Shown here piece after piece: positions 51,333-61,147 of a DNA stretch of 64,000 bases. This DNA comes from Crossiella sp. S99.2 (GTDB taxonomy: Bacteria; Actinomycetota; Actinomycetes; Mycobacteriales; Pseudonocardiaceae): positions 992,001 through 1,056,000 of the forward strand of contig NZ_JALMDK010000001.1 in the NCBI RefSeq assembly GCF_023094165.1, given 5' to 3'. The translations under genes were made by a program, and so were the position numbers. The notes beneath the pieces are model-generated. The model was not told where the DNA came from and did not search any database. It saw nothing but the letters and a program-made list of their open reading frames with translations. How positions within the stretch are numbered: the stretch's first letter is position 1; every line of letters starts with the position of its first letter.

Positions 51333-52529
51333 GTGGCCAGGCTTGCCCAGACCGCCGGTCTCACCGAGATCCAGCAGGAGATCCTCAGCACCGTCCGCTC
51401 CTTTGTGGACAAGGAGATCATCCCGCACGCGCAGGCCCTGGAGCACGGCGACAGCTACCCCGCCGACATCGTCGAGGGCATGAAGGAGATGGGCCTGTTC
51501 GGGCTCACCATCCCCGAGGCATACGGCGGGCTCGGCGAGTCCCTGCTCACCTACGCGCTGGTGGTCGAGGAGATCGCGCGCGGCTGGATGAGCGTCTCCG
51601 GCGTGATCAACACCCACTTCATCGTGGCGCACATGGTCAAGCAGCACGGCACCGAGGCGCAGAAGCAGGACCTGCTGCCCCGGATGGCCACCGGCGACCT
51701 GCGCGGCTCCTTCTCCATGTCCGAGCCGGAACTGGGCTCCGACGTGGCCGCCATCCGCACCCGCGCGGTGCGGCAGGGCGAGGACTTCGTGATCAACGGC
51801 CAGAAGATGTGGCTGACCAACGGCGGCACCTCCAACCTGACCGCCGTGCTGGTGCGCACCGACGAGGGCGCGCCCAAGCCGCACCAGAACCTGACCACCT
51901 TCCTGGTGGAGAAGCCCACCGGCTACGGCGAGGTGCTGCCCGGCCTGAAGGTGCCCGGCAAGATCGACAAAATGGGCTACAAGGGCGTCGACACCACCGA
52001 GATGGTCTTCGACGACTTCCGGATCGGCGCGGACAAGATCCTCGGCGGCTCCTCCGGCAAGGGCTTCGCGCACATGATGGACGGGGTCGAGATCGGCCGG
52101 GTCAACGTGGCCGCGCGGGCCTGCGGCATCGCCATCCGCGCCTTCGAGCTGGCGGTGAGCTACGCCCAGCAGCGCAGCACCTTCGGCAAGCCGATCGCCC
52201 AGCACCAGGCCATCGCGTTCAAGCTGGCCGAGATGGCCACCAAGGTCGAGGCCGCGCACCTGATGATGGTCAACGCGGCCCGGCTCAAGGACTCCGGCGC
52301 GCGCAACGACGTCGAGGCGGGCATGGCCAAGCTGATCGCCAGCGAGTACTGCGTCGAGGTCACCCAGGAGTCCTTCCGCATCCACGGCGGCTACGGCTAC
52401 TCCAAGGAGTACGAGATCGAGCGGCTGATGCGCGAGGCGCCGTTCCTGCTCATCGGCGAGGGCACCAGCGAGATCCAGAAGACGATCATCAGCCGGGGCT
52501 TGCTGCGTGACTATGGACTCCGTGGCTAG
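51333..52529 (+). CDS. Acyl-CoA dehydrogenase
   Basis: A 398-aa flavoenzyme that oxidises acyl-CoA to enoyl-CoA. It shows the N-terminal helix bundle, the middle sheet with FSMSEPELGSDVAAIRTRA, a KIDKMGYKGVDTTEMVFDDF substrate-loop segment, and the C-terminal signature HGGYGYSKEYEIERLMREAP with catalytic-region IGEGTSEIQ (Glu conserved). GTG 51333 has AGAGAGAGGGG upstream. Chain-length specificity is not inferable. It stands alone, 74 nt ahead of the Rv1234-like gene. Confidence 0.92.
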   Translation: MARLAQTAGLTEIQQEILSTVRSFVDKEIIPHAQALEHGDSYPADIVEGMKEMGLFGLTIPEAYGGLGESLLTYALVVEEIARGWMSVSGVINTHFIVAHMVKQHGTEAQKQDLLPRMATGDLRGSFSMSEPELGSDVAAIRTRAVRQGEDFVINGQKMWLTNGGTSNLTAVLVRTDEGAPKPHQNLTTFLVEKPTGYGEVLPGLKVPGKIDKMGYKGVDTTEMVFDDFRIGADKILGGSSGKGFAHMMDGVEIGRVNVAARACGIAIRAFELAVSYAQQRSTFGKPIAQHQAIAFKLAEMATKVEAAHLMMVNAARLKDSGARNDVEAGMAKLIASEYCVEVTQESFRIHGGYGYSKEYEIERLMREAPFLLIGEGTSEIQKTIISRGLLRDYGLRG

Positions 52530-52605
52530 TTCCGTGCGCGTCGAGGCGGCGTAAACCGGGCAACCTTGGCAGGATTGGGGTATCAGTCCTGCGGAGGTGC
52601 TTGTC

Positions 52606-53118
52606 GTGACCAGTTCGTTCTCCGGTGCCCGGCCCGGTGGCCTGCCCACCCCGCCCACCGGGTGGCCGATCGGCTCCTACGTCAAGTACGAGGAGGCGCA
52701 GCGCGCGGTCGATCACCTCGCGGACAGCTCCTTCCCGGTGCAGGACGTGACCATCGTGGGCGTCGACCTGATGCTGGTCGAGCGCGTCACCGGGCGACTG
52801 ACCTGGGGCAAGGTGCTGGGCACCGGCGCGGCCTCCGGCGCCTGGTTCGGCCTGTTCGTGGGTGTGCTGCTCAGTCTGTTCAACCAGGACGGGATCGCGC
52901 TGGGGCCGATCCTGATCTCGCTGGTCACCGGCGTGGTGTTCTTCATGATCTTCGCCGCGGCCGGGTACGCCACCCAGCGCGGCAAGCGGGACTTCGTCTC
53001 GGCCAGTCAGTTGGTGGCCGGTCGCTACGACGTGCTCTGCTCGCCGCGCAACGCCGAGCAGGGCCGGGACATGCTGGCCCAGCTCGCCCTGCGCGGGCCG
53101 GGGCAGCAGCCCGGATGA
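52606..53118 (+). CDS. General stress protein 17M-like membrane protein (Rv1234-like)
   Basis: A 170-aa protein. A small N-terminal beta-alpha-beta domain (GSYVKYEEAQRAVDHLADSS, VQDVTIVGVDLMLVERVTGR) is followed by two membrane segments (GAASGAWFGLFVGVLLSLF, PILISLVTGVVFFMIFAAAG), then a hydrophilic C-terminus. This is the YflT/general-stress 17M pattern, function unknown. GTG 52606 has GGAGG 8 nt upstream. Position before lpqY-sugABC matches Rv1234-Rv1235. Confidence 0.85.
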   Translation: MTSSFSGARPGGLPTPPTGWPIGSYVKYEEAQRAVDHLADSSFPVQDVTIVGVDLMLVERVTGRLTWGKVLGTGAASGAWFGLFVGVLLSLFNQDGIALGPILISLVTGVVFFMIFAAAGYATQRGKRDFVSASQLVAGRYDVLCSPRNAEQGRDMLAQLALRGPGQQPG

Positions 53119-53145
53119 CTGGGCACTTCCTAGGCCGAACGGGTA

Positions 53146-53157
53146 GGAAAATTTTCC
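53146..53157. promoter_or_regulatory. GGAAAATTTTCC palindrome ahead of lpqY
   Basis: A perfect 12-bp AT-centred palindrome in the 221-nt gap between the Rv1234-like gene and lpqY, about 180 nt before the lpqY start. It could be a repressor operator or part of a terminator. Nothing else is recognised in this gap apart from the lpqY ribosome binding site. Confidence 0.35.
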
Positions 53158-53339
53158 CACTTCCGTGTATCTGAATCGTTGCTGCTTGCCGGTTGCGGCC
53201 ACTGATCAGCGGCTCTAGGTTCGGGAGCCAACTCCGGAGGGCACGACGAGGTGCCCGACTTCTCGCTTTGTCGGTCCGGGCCGTCTGCACGCGGTCCAGG
53301 CTTGCCTTCCGGGTTTCAGCAGGAAGGGAGGCAGGGCGC

Positions 53340-54620
53340 ATGGATGGCCCCTGGCGAGGCGCTAGGTCCAGAAGCACTCGGGTCGTAGGTTTGCTCACCG
53401 CCGCCGTGGTCGCCGCACCCGTGCTCGCGGCATGCGGCAACGGCGAGTCCGGCGGCAACATCATCAACCTCTACGGCGCACCGGAGCAGAACTTTCAGAA
53501 GGTGGTCGACACCTGCAACCAGCAGGCGGGCGGCAAGTACCGGATCGTGTACAACAAGCTGCCCCGCGGCGCGGACGGTCAGCGTGAGCAGATGGTGCGC
53601 AGGCTGGCCGCCGACGACACCGAGATGGACATCCTCTACCTGGACAACCCCTGGCTGGCCGAGTTCGCCGAGGCGGGCTGGCTGCGCGAGTGGACCGGCC
53701 AGGACAAGGCGGCGGCCGAGGCCGGGGTGCTCGCCGGCCCGCTGCAGTCCACCCAGTACAAGGGCAAGACCTACGCGGCCACCAAGAACACCAACGTCCA
53801 GCTGCTCTGGTACCGCGATGACGTGGTGACCACCCCGCCTGCGACCTGGGACGAGATGATCGCCCAGGCCAAGCAGCTCAAGGCCGCAGGCAAGCCGCAC
53901 ACCGCGCTGATCACCGGCAAGCAGTACGAGGGCCTGGTGGTGCAGTACAACACCCTGGTCGCCTCCTACGGCGGCAAGATCGTCTCCGACGACGGCAGCA
54001 AGGCCGTGGTGGACGAGGGTGCGGTCAAGGCCCTGCGCACGCTCAAGGAGTTCGCCACCGCCGGTATCGCCAGCGCCTCGCTGACCAGCTCGGAGGAGGG
54101 CGACATCCAGCGGGAGTTCGAGACCGGCAACTCCGCCTTCGAGCTGAACTGGCCGTTCGTCTACCCGGCCATGCAGAAGGGCAACCCGACGCTGGCCAAG
54201 AACTTCAAGTGGGCGCGCTACCCGGGCGCGGTGCCCGGCGTGCCGAGCAAGGTCACCCTGGGCGGCGCGAACTGGGGCGTGAGCAAGCACTCGCGCAAGC
54301 CCGACCTCGCGTTCGCGGCCACGTTGTGCCTGCGCAGCCCGGAGAACCAGCTGTTCTCCGCGGTCAACGACGGGGTGCCGCCGACCATCGACTCGGTCTA
54401 CGACCGGCCGGAGATGATCGAGGCGTACCCGATGAAGGAGACCATCCGCGAGGAACTGCGGGACGCGGCGAACCGGCCGCTGACGCCGTCCTGGCAGAAC
54501 GTCTCCTCGGTGCTCTCCACCGTGCTGTCCCCGCCCTCGGCGATCGATCCGGACAAGACCGCGGCCCGGCTGCGGACCGAGATCCAGGACGCCATCGACT
54601 CGAAGGGGGTGCTGCCGTAA
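53340..54620 (+). CDS. lpqY: LpqY-type trehalose-binding lipoprotein
   Basis: A 426-aa solute-binding lipoprotein of the sugar ABC importer. The signal peptide (STRVVGLLTAAVVAAPVLAAC) ends in lipobox LAAC (Cys about residue 32). The mature protein has the type-2 extracellular fold with KLPRGADGQREQMVRRLAAD, DILYLDNPWLAEFAEAGWL and PSWQNVSSVLSTVLSPPSAI. ATG 53340 has GGAAGGGAGG upstream. It heads lpqY-sugA-sugB-sugC, known in mycobacteria to recycle trehalose released from cell-wall mycolates. Whether trehalose is the substrate here is inference; other disaccharides are possible. Confidence 0.92.
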   Translation: MDGPWRGARSRSTRVVGLLTAAVVAAPVLAACGNGESGGNIINLYGAPEQNFQKVVDTCNQQAGGKYRIVYNKLPRGADGQREQMVRRLAADDTEMDILYLDNPWLAEFAEAGWLREWTGQDKAAAEAGVLAGPLQSTQYKGKTYAATKNTNVQLLWYRDDVVTTPPATWDEMIAQAKQLKAAGKPHTALITGKQYEGLVVQYNTLVASYGGKIVSDDGSKAVVDEGAVKALRTLKEFATAGIASASLTSSEEGDIQREFETGNSAFELNWPFVYPAMQKGNPTLAKNFKWARYPGAVPGVPSKVTLGGANWGVSKHSRKPDLAFAATLCLRSPENQLFSAVNDGVPPTIDSVYDRPEMIEAYPMKETIREELRDAANRPLTPSWQNVSSVLSTVLSPPSAIDPDKTAARLRTEIQDAIDSKGVLP

Positions 54621-55519
54621 TGGGGAAAGCTGTTCTGAGCGAAGGAAAACGGGCTGAGCGGCGGCTGGGTCTGCTGCTGTGCGCCCCCGCCGCGCTGGTG
54701 ATGGTCGCGGTCACCGGCTGGCCGATCATCTACTCGGTCTGGCTGTCCCTGCAGCGGTTCGACCTGAAGTTCCCGGACAAGCAGGAATTCATCGGTCTGG
54801 ACAACTACATCGCGGTGCTCGGCAATAGCTACTGGTGGACCGCCTTCGGGGTGACCTCCATCGTCACCCTGGCCACCGTGGTGGTGGAACTGGTGCTGGG
54901 CATGGCGCTCGCGCTGGTCATGCACCGCACGATCGTCGGCCGCGGACTGGTGCGCACCGCCGCGCTGATCCCGTACGGCATCGTGACCGTGGTCGCGGCG
55001 TTCTCCTGGAAGTACGCCTGGACCCCAGGAACCGGTTACCTGGCCGAGTGGTTCGCCGGCGCAGGCGCGCCGCTGACCGAGCGGGTGCCGTCGCTGCTGA
55101 TCATCTCGCTGGCCGAGATCTGGAAGACCACGCCGTTCATGGCCCTGCTGCTGATGGCGGGCCTGGCGCTGGTGCCGGATGACCTGCTCAAGGCCGCCGC
55201 GCTGGACGGCGCGTCCGGCTGGCAGCGCTTCACCAGGATCATCGTGCCGATGATGAAGCCGGCCATCCTGGTCGCGCTGCTGTTCCGCACCCTGGACGCG
55301 TTCCGCATCTTCGACAACATCTTCGTGCTCACCGCGGGCGGGCAACAGACGTCCTCGGTGTCGATGCTGACCTACAACAACCTGATCAAGGGGTTGAACC
55401 TCGGCATCGGGTCCACCATGTCGGTGCTGATCTTCCTCGCGGTGGCGATCATCGCCTTTGTCTTCATCAAGGTGTTCGGCACCGCGGCACCCGGCAGCGA
55501 CCCGCAGGGGAGGCGTTGA
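54620..55519 (+). CDS. sugA: Sugar ABC importer permease SugA
   Basis: A 299-aa inner-membrane permease of the MalF type. Six membrane segments, with the EAA loop [20 protein letters not shown] in the last cytoplasmic loop (the site that contacts SugC). The N-terminus [20 protein letters not shown] is typical. TAATG overlap with lpqY indicates coupled translation. SugA pairs with SugB as a heterodimer. Confidence 0.93.
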   Translation: MGKAVLSEGKRAERRLGLLLCAPAALVMVAVTGWPIIYSVWLSLQRFDLKFPDKQEFIGLDNYIAVLGNSYWWTAFGVTSIVTLATVVVELVLGMALALVMHRTIVGRGLVRTAALIPYGIVTVVAAFSWKYAWTPGTGYLAEWFAGAGAPLTERVPSLLIISLAEIWKTTPFMALLLMAGLALVPDDLLKAAALDGASGWQRFTRIIVPMMKPAILVALLFRTLDAFRIFDNIFVLTAGGQQTSSVSMLTYNNLIKGLNLGIGSTMSVLIFLAVAIIAFVFIKVFGTAAPGSDPQGRR

Positions 55520-56361
55520 TGGCTATCGGTGGAGCCGTGACGACCGGCCGCAAATGGGGCTGGGGCCTGATCAACACCATTGTCGTGGTGTACGCGATGT
55601 TCCCGGTGCTGTGGATCGTGTCGCTCTCGTTCAAGACCAAGAAGGCGCTGGCCGACGGTGGCCTGTGGCCGACCGAGTGGACGCTGGCGAACTACAGCGC
55701 GATCTTCGGCAGCACCGGGTTCCTCCGGCCGCTGTTCAACTCGATCGGCATCGCGATCATCGCGACCGCGATCGCCGTGGTGCTGGGCACCATGGCCGCC
55801 TACGCGATCGCCCGGCTGGACTTCCCCGGCAAGCGGTTGCTGGTGGGCGTCTCGCTGCTGATCGCGATGTTCCCGCAGGTCTCGCTGGTCTCGCCGTTGT
55901 TCGACATTGAGCGCTCGCTCGGGTTGTTCGACACCTGGCCCGGCCTGATCCTGCCGTACATCACCTTCTCCCTGCCGCTGGCGATCTACACGCTCTCGGC
56001 GTTCTTCCGGGAGATCCCCTGGGAGCTGGAGAAGGCGGCCAAGATGGACGGGGCCACCCCGAGCCAGGCCTTCTTCAAGGTGGTGGCGCCGCTGGCGGCG
56101 CCCGGCGTGTTCACCACCGCGATCCTGGTGTTCATCTTCTGCTGGAACGACTTCCTGTTCGCGATCTCGCTGACCTCCACCGAGACCTCGCGGACCGTGC
56201 CAGCCGCACTGGCGTTCTTCACCGGCGATTCGCAGTTCGAGGACCCCACCGGGTCCACGTCGGCGGCCGCGGTCGTGATCACCGTGCCGATCATTCTGTT
56301 CGTGTTGTTCTTCCAGCGCCGCATCGTCGCCGGACTGACGTCCGGCGCCGTGAAGGGGTGA
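55519..56361 (+). CDS. sugB: Sugar ABC importer permease SugB
   Basis: A 280-aa inner-membrane permease of the MalG type. Six membrane segments and the EAA loop [20 protein letters not shown]. It starts at ATG 55519, overlapping the sugA stop by one base; an in-frame TTG 55516 adds one codon and is less likely. The C-terminal [15 protein letters not shown] is the family hallmark. Confidence 0.93.
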   Translation: MAIGGAVTTGRKWGWGLINTIVVVYAMFPVLWIVSLSFKTKKALADGGLWPTEWTLANYSAIFGSTGFLRPLFNSIGIAIIATAIAVVLGTMAAYAIARLDFPGKRLLVGVSLLIAMFPQVSLVSPLFDIERSLGLFDTWPGLILPYITFSLPLAIYTLSAFFREIPWELEKAAKMDGATPSQAFFKVVAPLAAPGVFTTAILVFIFCWNDFLFAISLTSTETSRTVPAALAFFTGDSQFEDPTGSTSAAAVVITVPIILFVLFFQRRIVAGLTSGAVKG

Positions 56362-56369
56362 GGTGAGTC

Positions 56370-57560
56370 GTGGCCGACATCGTGTTGGACAAGGTGACCA
56401 AGAAGTACCCGGACGGCGCGCTCGCCGTCTCGGAGGTGAACGTCGAGATCGCCGACGGCGAGTTCATCATCCTGGTGGGTCCCTCTGGTTGCGGGAAGTC
56501 CACGACGCTGAACATGATCGCGGGGCTGGAGGACATCACCTCCGGCGAACTGCGCATCGGTGGTGAGCGCGTGAACGAGCGGGCGCCCAAGGACCGGGAC
56601 ATCGCGATGGTGTTCCAGTCCTACGCGCTCTACCCGCACATGACCGTGCGGGAGAACATGGCCTTCCCGTTGCGGCTGGCCAAGGTGGACAACGCCACGG
56701 TGACCCGCAAGGTCAACGAGGCCGCCGAGGTGCTCGACCTGGGTCAGCACCTGGACCGCAAACCGGCGAACCTCTCCGGTGGCCAGCGGCAGCGGGTGGC
56801 GATGGGCCGGGCGATCGTGCGCAGCCCCAAGGCGTTCCTGATGGACGAACCACTGTCCAACCTGGACGCCAAGCTGCGCGTGCAGATGCGCACCGAGGTC
56901 TCCCGGCTGCAGAAGAAGCTGGGCACCACCATGGTCTACGTGACCCACGACCAGACCGAGGCGATGACCCTCGGCGACCGGGTCGTGGTCATGCGCGGTG
57001 GCCTGGTGCAACAGATCGGCGCTCCGCAGTTCCTCTACGAGAACCCGGCGAACCTGTTCGTGGCCGGTTTCATCGGCTCGCCCGCGATGAACTTCATCCC
57101 GGCGCGGCTGGAGGAGGGCCGGGCCTGTAGCGGACTGGGCAAGATCCCGCTGTCCGACCGGGTCCGCCGGCTGGTCGAACAGGCGGGCGCGGGCCGAGAG
57201 GTGATCATGGGCGTACGCCCCGAGCACTTCGAGGACGCCGCCGTCGTCGACCCGGCCGCCAAGGCCCGCGGCGCGGTGTTCACCGCGCACGTGGACGTGC
57301 TGGAGTCGATGGGCTCGGACAAGTACGCCTACTTCACCGTCTCCGGCGAGCGGGCCAGCTCGGCGGAACTGGAGGAACTGGCCGCCGACGCCGGCCTGAC
57401 TGACCTGGGCTCCAGCTCAGCCGAAGGCAGCGCCATCATCACCCGCCTGTCCGCGGCCTCCACCGCCACCGAAGGCCAGCACCTGGAAGTCTGGTTCGAC
57501 CCGGACAAGATCCAGCTCTTCGACCCCCAGTCCGGCAAGAACCTGACCTACTCAGCCTGA
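56370..57560 (+). CDS. sugC: Sugar ABC importer ATPase SugC
   Basis: A 396-aa MalK/UgpC-type ATPase. Walker [11 protein letters not shown]-loop [14 protein letters not shown], signature [14 protein letters not shown], Walker [14 protein letters not shown] and switch His [12 protein letters not shown]. The C-terminal TOBE/OB-type domain (about 240-396), with [13 protein letters not shown], is longer than in MalK proper. The GTG start has a GAGGTGAG-type site 3-4 nt upstream. It ends the operon at the strong 57591 hairpin. Confidence 0.94.
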   Translation: MADIVLDKVTKKYPDGALAVSEVNVEIADGEFIILVGPSGCGKSTTLNMIAGLEDITSGELRIGGERVNERAPKDRDIAMVFQSYALYPHMTVRENMAFPLRLAKVDNATVTRKVNEAAEVLDLGQHLDRKPANLSGGQRQRVAMGRAIVRSPKAFLMDEPLSNLDAKLRVQMRTEVSRLQKKLGTTMVYVTHDQTEAMTLGDRVVVMRGGLVQQIGAPQFLYENPANLFVAGFIGSPAMNFIPARLEEGRACSGLGKIPLSDRVRRLVEQAGAGREVIMGVRPEHFEDAAVVDPAAKARGAVFTAHVDVLESMGSDKYAYFTVSGERASSAELEELAADAGLTDLGSSSAEGSAIITRLSAASTATEGQHLEVWFDPDKIQLFDPQSGKNLTYSA

Positions 57561-57590
57561 CCCATTCCCACAACGGCCAACGAGCCGTAC

Positions 57591-57645
57591 CACAGCGGCC
57601 AACACTCCGAAGGGCTCCAAGCTCTTCGGAGTGTTGGCCGCTGTG
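57591..57645. terminator. 22-bp hairpin between convergent sugC and fadB
   Basis: Arms 57591-57612 and 57624-57645 are perfect reverse complements over 22 bp (outer ends CACAGCGGCCAACACTCC and GGAGTGTTGGCCGCTGTG) with an 11-nt loop. It lies between the stops of sugC and fadB and fits a bidirectional terminator. A ccgttggcc-like fragment (ACGGCCAACGAGCCGT) precedes it. Confidence 0.75.
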
Positions 57646-57649
57646 AGGG

Positions 57650-59821
57650 TTAGGCGCCGAGGAGTTTTTCTCGGGCTGAGGGGTCGGAGAGGACGGCGGG
57701 TGGGGTGAAGCGGGCGCCGTATTTTTCGGCGAGTTGGGTGGCTCGGGTTACGAAGCCGTCCACGCCGCCTTCGTAGCCGAAGATGTACTGGATCACGCCG
57801 CCGGTCCAGGCTGGGAAGCCGATGCCGAAGATGGAGCCGATGTTGGCGTCCGGCACTGAGGTGAGCACGCCCTCCTCGAAGCAGCGGACCGTTTCGATCG
57901 CCTCGATGAAGAGCATGCGCTCCTTGAGGTCGGTGAAGGGCAGCTCGTTCGGGGTGGCCGGGAAGTGCTCGGCCAGGCCCGGCCACAGGCCGGTGCGCTT
58001 GCCGTCGGCGTAGTCGTAGAAGCCGGCGCCGCTGGACTTGCCCTTGCGGTCGAACTCCTCGACCAGGCGGTCGATGATCTGCTCGGCCGGGTGGGACACC
58101 CAGGTCTGGCCCGCGGCCTCGAAGGCGGCCTTGGTCTCGTTGCGGATCTTGCGCGGCAGGGTGAGGGTCAGCTCGTCCATCAGCTGGAGCACCGGGGCTG
58201 GGTAACCGGCCTGGGCCGATGCCTGCTCGATGCTGGGCGCCGGCACGCCCTCGGCCAGCATGGCCACGCCCTCGTTGAGGAAGGTGCCGATCACCCGGCT
58301 GGTGAAGAAGCCGCGGCTGTCGTTCACCACGATCGGGGTCTTCTTGATCTTGAGCACCACGTCGAATGCCTTGGCCAGCGCCTCATCGCTGGTGTGCTCG
58401 CCGCGGATGATCTCCACCAGCGGCATCTTGTCCACCGGGGAGAAGAAGTGCAGGCCGACGAAGTCCGGCCGCCGGGACACCCCCTCGGCCAGGCCGGTGA
58501 TCGGCAGCGTGGAGGTGTTGGAGGCCAGCAGCGCGTCCGGCGCGACCACCGGCTCCACCTCGGCGAAGACCTTGTGCTTCAACGAGACGTCCTCGAAGAC
58601 CGCCTCGATCACCAGGTCCGCGCCTGCCAGGTCGGCGGCGTTGTCGGTGGGCGTGATCCGGGCCAGCACCTCGGCCCGCTTGTCCGCGGTGAGCTTGCCC
58701 CGGGAGACCGCCTTGTCCAGGATGCCCTCGGAGTAGGCCTTGCCCTTCTCCGCCGCGGCCGGCGAGACGTCCTTGAGCAGGACCTCGATCCCGTTGCGGG
58801 CGCAGACATAGGCGATCCCGGCGCCCATCATGCCCGCGCCGAGCACCGCGACCTTCCGCGGTTCGTACTTGGCCACGCCCGCCGGGCGGGAGCCGCCGTT
58901 GTTGATGTGCTGCAGGTCGAAGAAGAACGCCTTGATCATGTTCTTCGAGATCTGCCCGGCGGCCAGCTCGGTCAGGTACCGGCTCTCGATCACCAGCGCG
59001 TTGTCGATGTCGACCTGGCTGCCCTCGACCGCGGCGCACAGGATGTTGTGCGGCGCCGGGTAGTGCGCGCCCTTGAGCTGCTTGCGCAGGTTGGCCGGGA
59101 ACGCGGGCAGGTTCGCCGCGAACTTCGGGTTCGACGGGGTGCCGCCGGGGATCTTGTGTCCCTTGACGTCCCAGGGCTGCACCGCGTCCGGGTTGGCCTT
59201 GACCCACTCCTTGGCGCGGGCGATCAGCTCTTCGCGGTTGCCCACCAGCTCGTCCACGATGCCGGTTTCCCTGGCCTGCGCCGGCCGCAGCTGCTGGCCC
59301 TGCAACAGCAGTTTCAGCAGCGCGTCGGCGATGCCGAGCATGCGCACGGTGCGGGTGACACCACCGGCGCCGGGCAGCAGGCCCAGGGTGACCTCGGGCA
59401 GGCCGAACTTGCTGCGGCCGTCGTCGATGGCGATGCGGTGGTGACAGGCCAGCGCGATCTCCAGGCCGCCGCCCAGCGCGGTGCCGTTGAGCGCGGCCAC
59501 CACCGGGCGGCCCAGCTTCTCCAGCCGCCGCAGCTGCGCCTTGATCTCGGTCAGCCCGGTGAAGAACCGCTGCGCGTCGGCCGGGGTCACCTGGCGCAGG
59601 TCGTTGAGGTCGCCGCCGGCGAAGAAGGTCTTCTTGGCCGAGGTGATCACCACACCGGTGATCTGCTCGCGCTCGGCCTCCAGCCGGTCGACGGTCTCGG
59701 CCATCGAACGGTGGTACCGCTCGTTCATCGTGTTCGCGCTCTGCTCAGGGTCGTCCAGGGTGAGCAGGACGATGCCGTCCTCGTCGACGTCCCAGCGGAT
59801 GGTGGAGGTGTGTTCCGACAT
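57650..59821 (-). CDS. fadB: 3-hydroxyacyl-CoA dehydrogenase/enoyl-CoA hydratase fusion FadB
   Basis: A 723-aa beta-oxidation multifunctional protein. N-terminal crotonase domain (DDPEQSANTMNERYHRSMAE, KKTFFAGGDLNDLRQV, NGTALGGGLEIALACHHRIA, GLPEVTLGLLPGAGGVTRTV); Rossmann NAD domain from about 340 (VAVLGAGMMGAGIAYVCARN); 3-hydroxyacyl-CoA dehydrogenase motif (VGLHFFSPVDKMPLVEIIRG). The C-terminal helical domains follow. GGAAGG lies upstream of ATG 59821. It is 14 nt downstream of fadA, the classical complex partner. Confidence 0.94.
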   Translation of the reverse strand: MSEHTSTIRWDVDEDGIVLLTLDDPEQSANTMNERYHRSMAETVDRLEAEREQITGVVITSAKKTFFAGGDLNDLRQVTPADAQRFFTGLTEIKAQLRRLEKLGRPVVAALNGTALGGGLEIALACHHRIAIDDGRSKFGLPEVTLGLLPGAGGVTRTVRMLGIADALLKLLLQGQQLRPAQARETGIVDELVGNREELIARAKEWVKANPDAVQPWDVKGHKIPGGTPSNPKFAANLPAFPANLRKQLKGAHYPAPHNILCAAVEGSQVDIDNALVIESRYLTELAAGQISKNMIKAFFFDLQHINNGGSRPAGVAKYEPRKVAVLGAGMMGAGIAYVCARNGIEVLLKDVSPAAAEKGKAYSEGILDKAVSRGKLTADKRAEVLARITPTDNAADLAGADLVIEAVFEDVSLKHKVFAEVEPVVAPDALLASNTSTLPITGLAEGVSRRPDFVGLHFFSPVDKMPLVEIIRGEHTSDEALAKAFDVVLKIKKTPIVVNDSRGFFTSRVIGTFLNEGVAMLAEGVPAPSIEQASAQAGYPAPVLQLMDELTLTLPRKIRNETKAAFEAAGQTWVSHPAEQIIDRLVEEFDRKGKSSGAGFYDYADGKRTGLWPGLAEHFPATPNELPFTDLKERMLFIEAIETVRCFEEGVLTSVPDANIGSIFGIGFPAWTGGVIQYIFGYEGGVDGFVTRATQLAEKYGARFTPPAVLSDPSAREKLLGA

Positions 59822-59835
59822 GTCGCCTTCCGCTC

Positions 59836-61050
59836 TCAGAGTCGCTCGATGATGGTCGCGACGCCCATGCCGCCGCCGATGCACAGGGTGACCAGGCCGT
59901 ACCGGCCGCCGCGTCGCTCCAGCTCGTCCAGCACGGTGCCCAGCAGCATCGCGCCGGTCGCGCCCAGCGGGTGGCCCAGCGCGATCGCGCCGCCGTTGAC
60001 GTTGACCTTCTCGTGCGGGATGTCCAGGTCCCGCATGAACTTCAGCACCACCGCGGCGAATGCCTCGTTCATCTCGAACAGGTCGATGTCGGCCGCGGTC
60101 AGCCCGGCCAGGCCGAGTGCCTTGCGGGCGGCCGGGGCCGGACCGGTGAGCATGATCGTGGTGTCCGCGCCGCTGAGCGCGGCCGCGACGATCCGCCCGC
60201 GCGGGGTCAGGCCCAGTTCGGCGCCCGCCCGCTCGGAGCCGACCAGCACCAGCGCGGCGCCGTCGACGATGCCGGAGGAGTTGCCGGCGTGGTGCACGTG
60301 GTTGATCTTCTCCACGAAGTGGTACTTCTGCAGCGCCACCGCGTCGAAGCCGCCCAGCTCGCCGATGCCGGCGAAGGAGGGCTGCAGTCCGGCCAGCGCC
60401 TGCGGGGTGGTGCCGGGGCGCAGGAACTCGTCCCGCTCCAGCACGGTCAGCCCGTTGCGGTCGCGCACCGGGACCACCGAGCGGTCGAAGTACCCGTTGG
60501 CCTGGGCCTTGCCCGCGCGGCTCTGCGACTCCACCGCGAAGGCGTCCACGTCATCGCGGCTGAAGCCCTCGATGGTGGCGATCAGGTCCGCGCTGATGCC
60601 CTGCGGCACGAAGTCCACCGCGTAGCTGGTCTCCGGGTCGTGGAACCAGGCGCCGCCGTCGGAGCCCATCGGCACCCGGGACATCGACTCCACGCCGCCC
60701 GCGATGACCAGTTCCTCCCAGCCGGAGCGGACCTTCTGCGCGGCCAGGTTCACCGCCTCCAGGCCGGAGCCGCAGAACCGGTCGATCTGCACCCCGGCCA
60801 CCGTGTCGGGCAGGCCGGCCTTGAGCGCGGCGATGCGGGAGATGACCGAGCCCTGGTCGCCGATGGGCGAGACCACGCCCAGCACCACATCGGAGATCCA
60901 GTTCGGGTCCAGGTTCGGATGCCGGGCGCGCAGCTCGTCGATGAGCCCCACGACCAGGCTGATCGGCTTGGTGCCGTGCAGCGATCCGTTCTGCTTGCCG
61001 CGACCCCGCGGGGTGCGCACGGCTTCGTAGACAAAGGCCTCTGACGTCAT
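59836..61050 (-). CDS. fadA: Acetyl-CoA C-acyltransferase (thiolase) FadA
   Basis: A 404-aa thiolase completing beta-oxidation. Nucleophilic Cys in [15 protein letters not shown] (near 91), His in [16 protein letters not shown] and Cys in [13 protein letters not shown]. It is a tetramer in this family. ATG 61050 has GGAGG upstream. It is co-directional with and just upstream of fadB. Mid- or long-chain preference is not inferable. Confidence 0.94.
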   Translation of the reverse strand: MTSEAFVYEAVRTPRGRGKQNGSLHGTKPISLVVGLIDELRARHPNLDPNWISDVVLGVVSPIGDQGSVISRIAALKAGLPDTVAGVQIDRFCGSGLEAVNLAAQKVRSGWEELVIAGGVESMSRVPMGSDGGAWFHDPETSYAVDFVPQGISADLIATIEGFSRDDVDAFAVESQSRAGKAQANGYFDRSVVPVRDRNGLTVLERDEFLRPGTTPQALAGLQPSFAGIGELGGFDAVALQKYHFVEKINHVHHAGNSSGIVDGAALVLVGSERAGAELGLTPRGRIVAAALSGADTTIMLTGPAPAARKALGLAGLTAADIDLFEMNEAFAAVVLKFMRDLDIPHEKVNVNGGAIALGHPLGATGAMLLGTVLDELERRGGRYGLVTLCIGGGMGVATIIERL

Positions 61051-61147
61051 CGGCGGGGAGCCTCCCTGATCGCGGCTCGTGAATCGTGCACTGGTGATGT
61101 GACAGTAATGATGTCATGGTAGCCCCGGGAGGCCGGTGAGACCCAAC

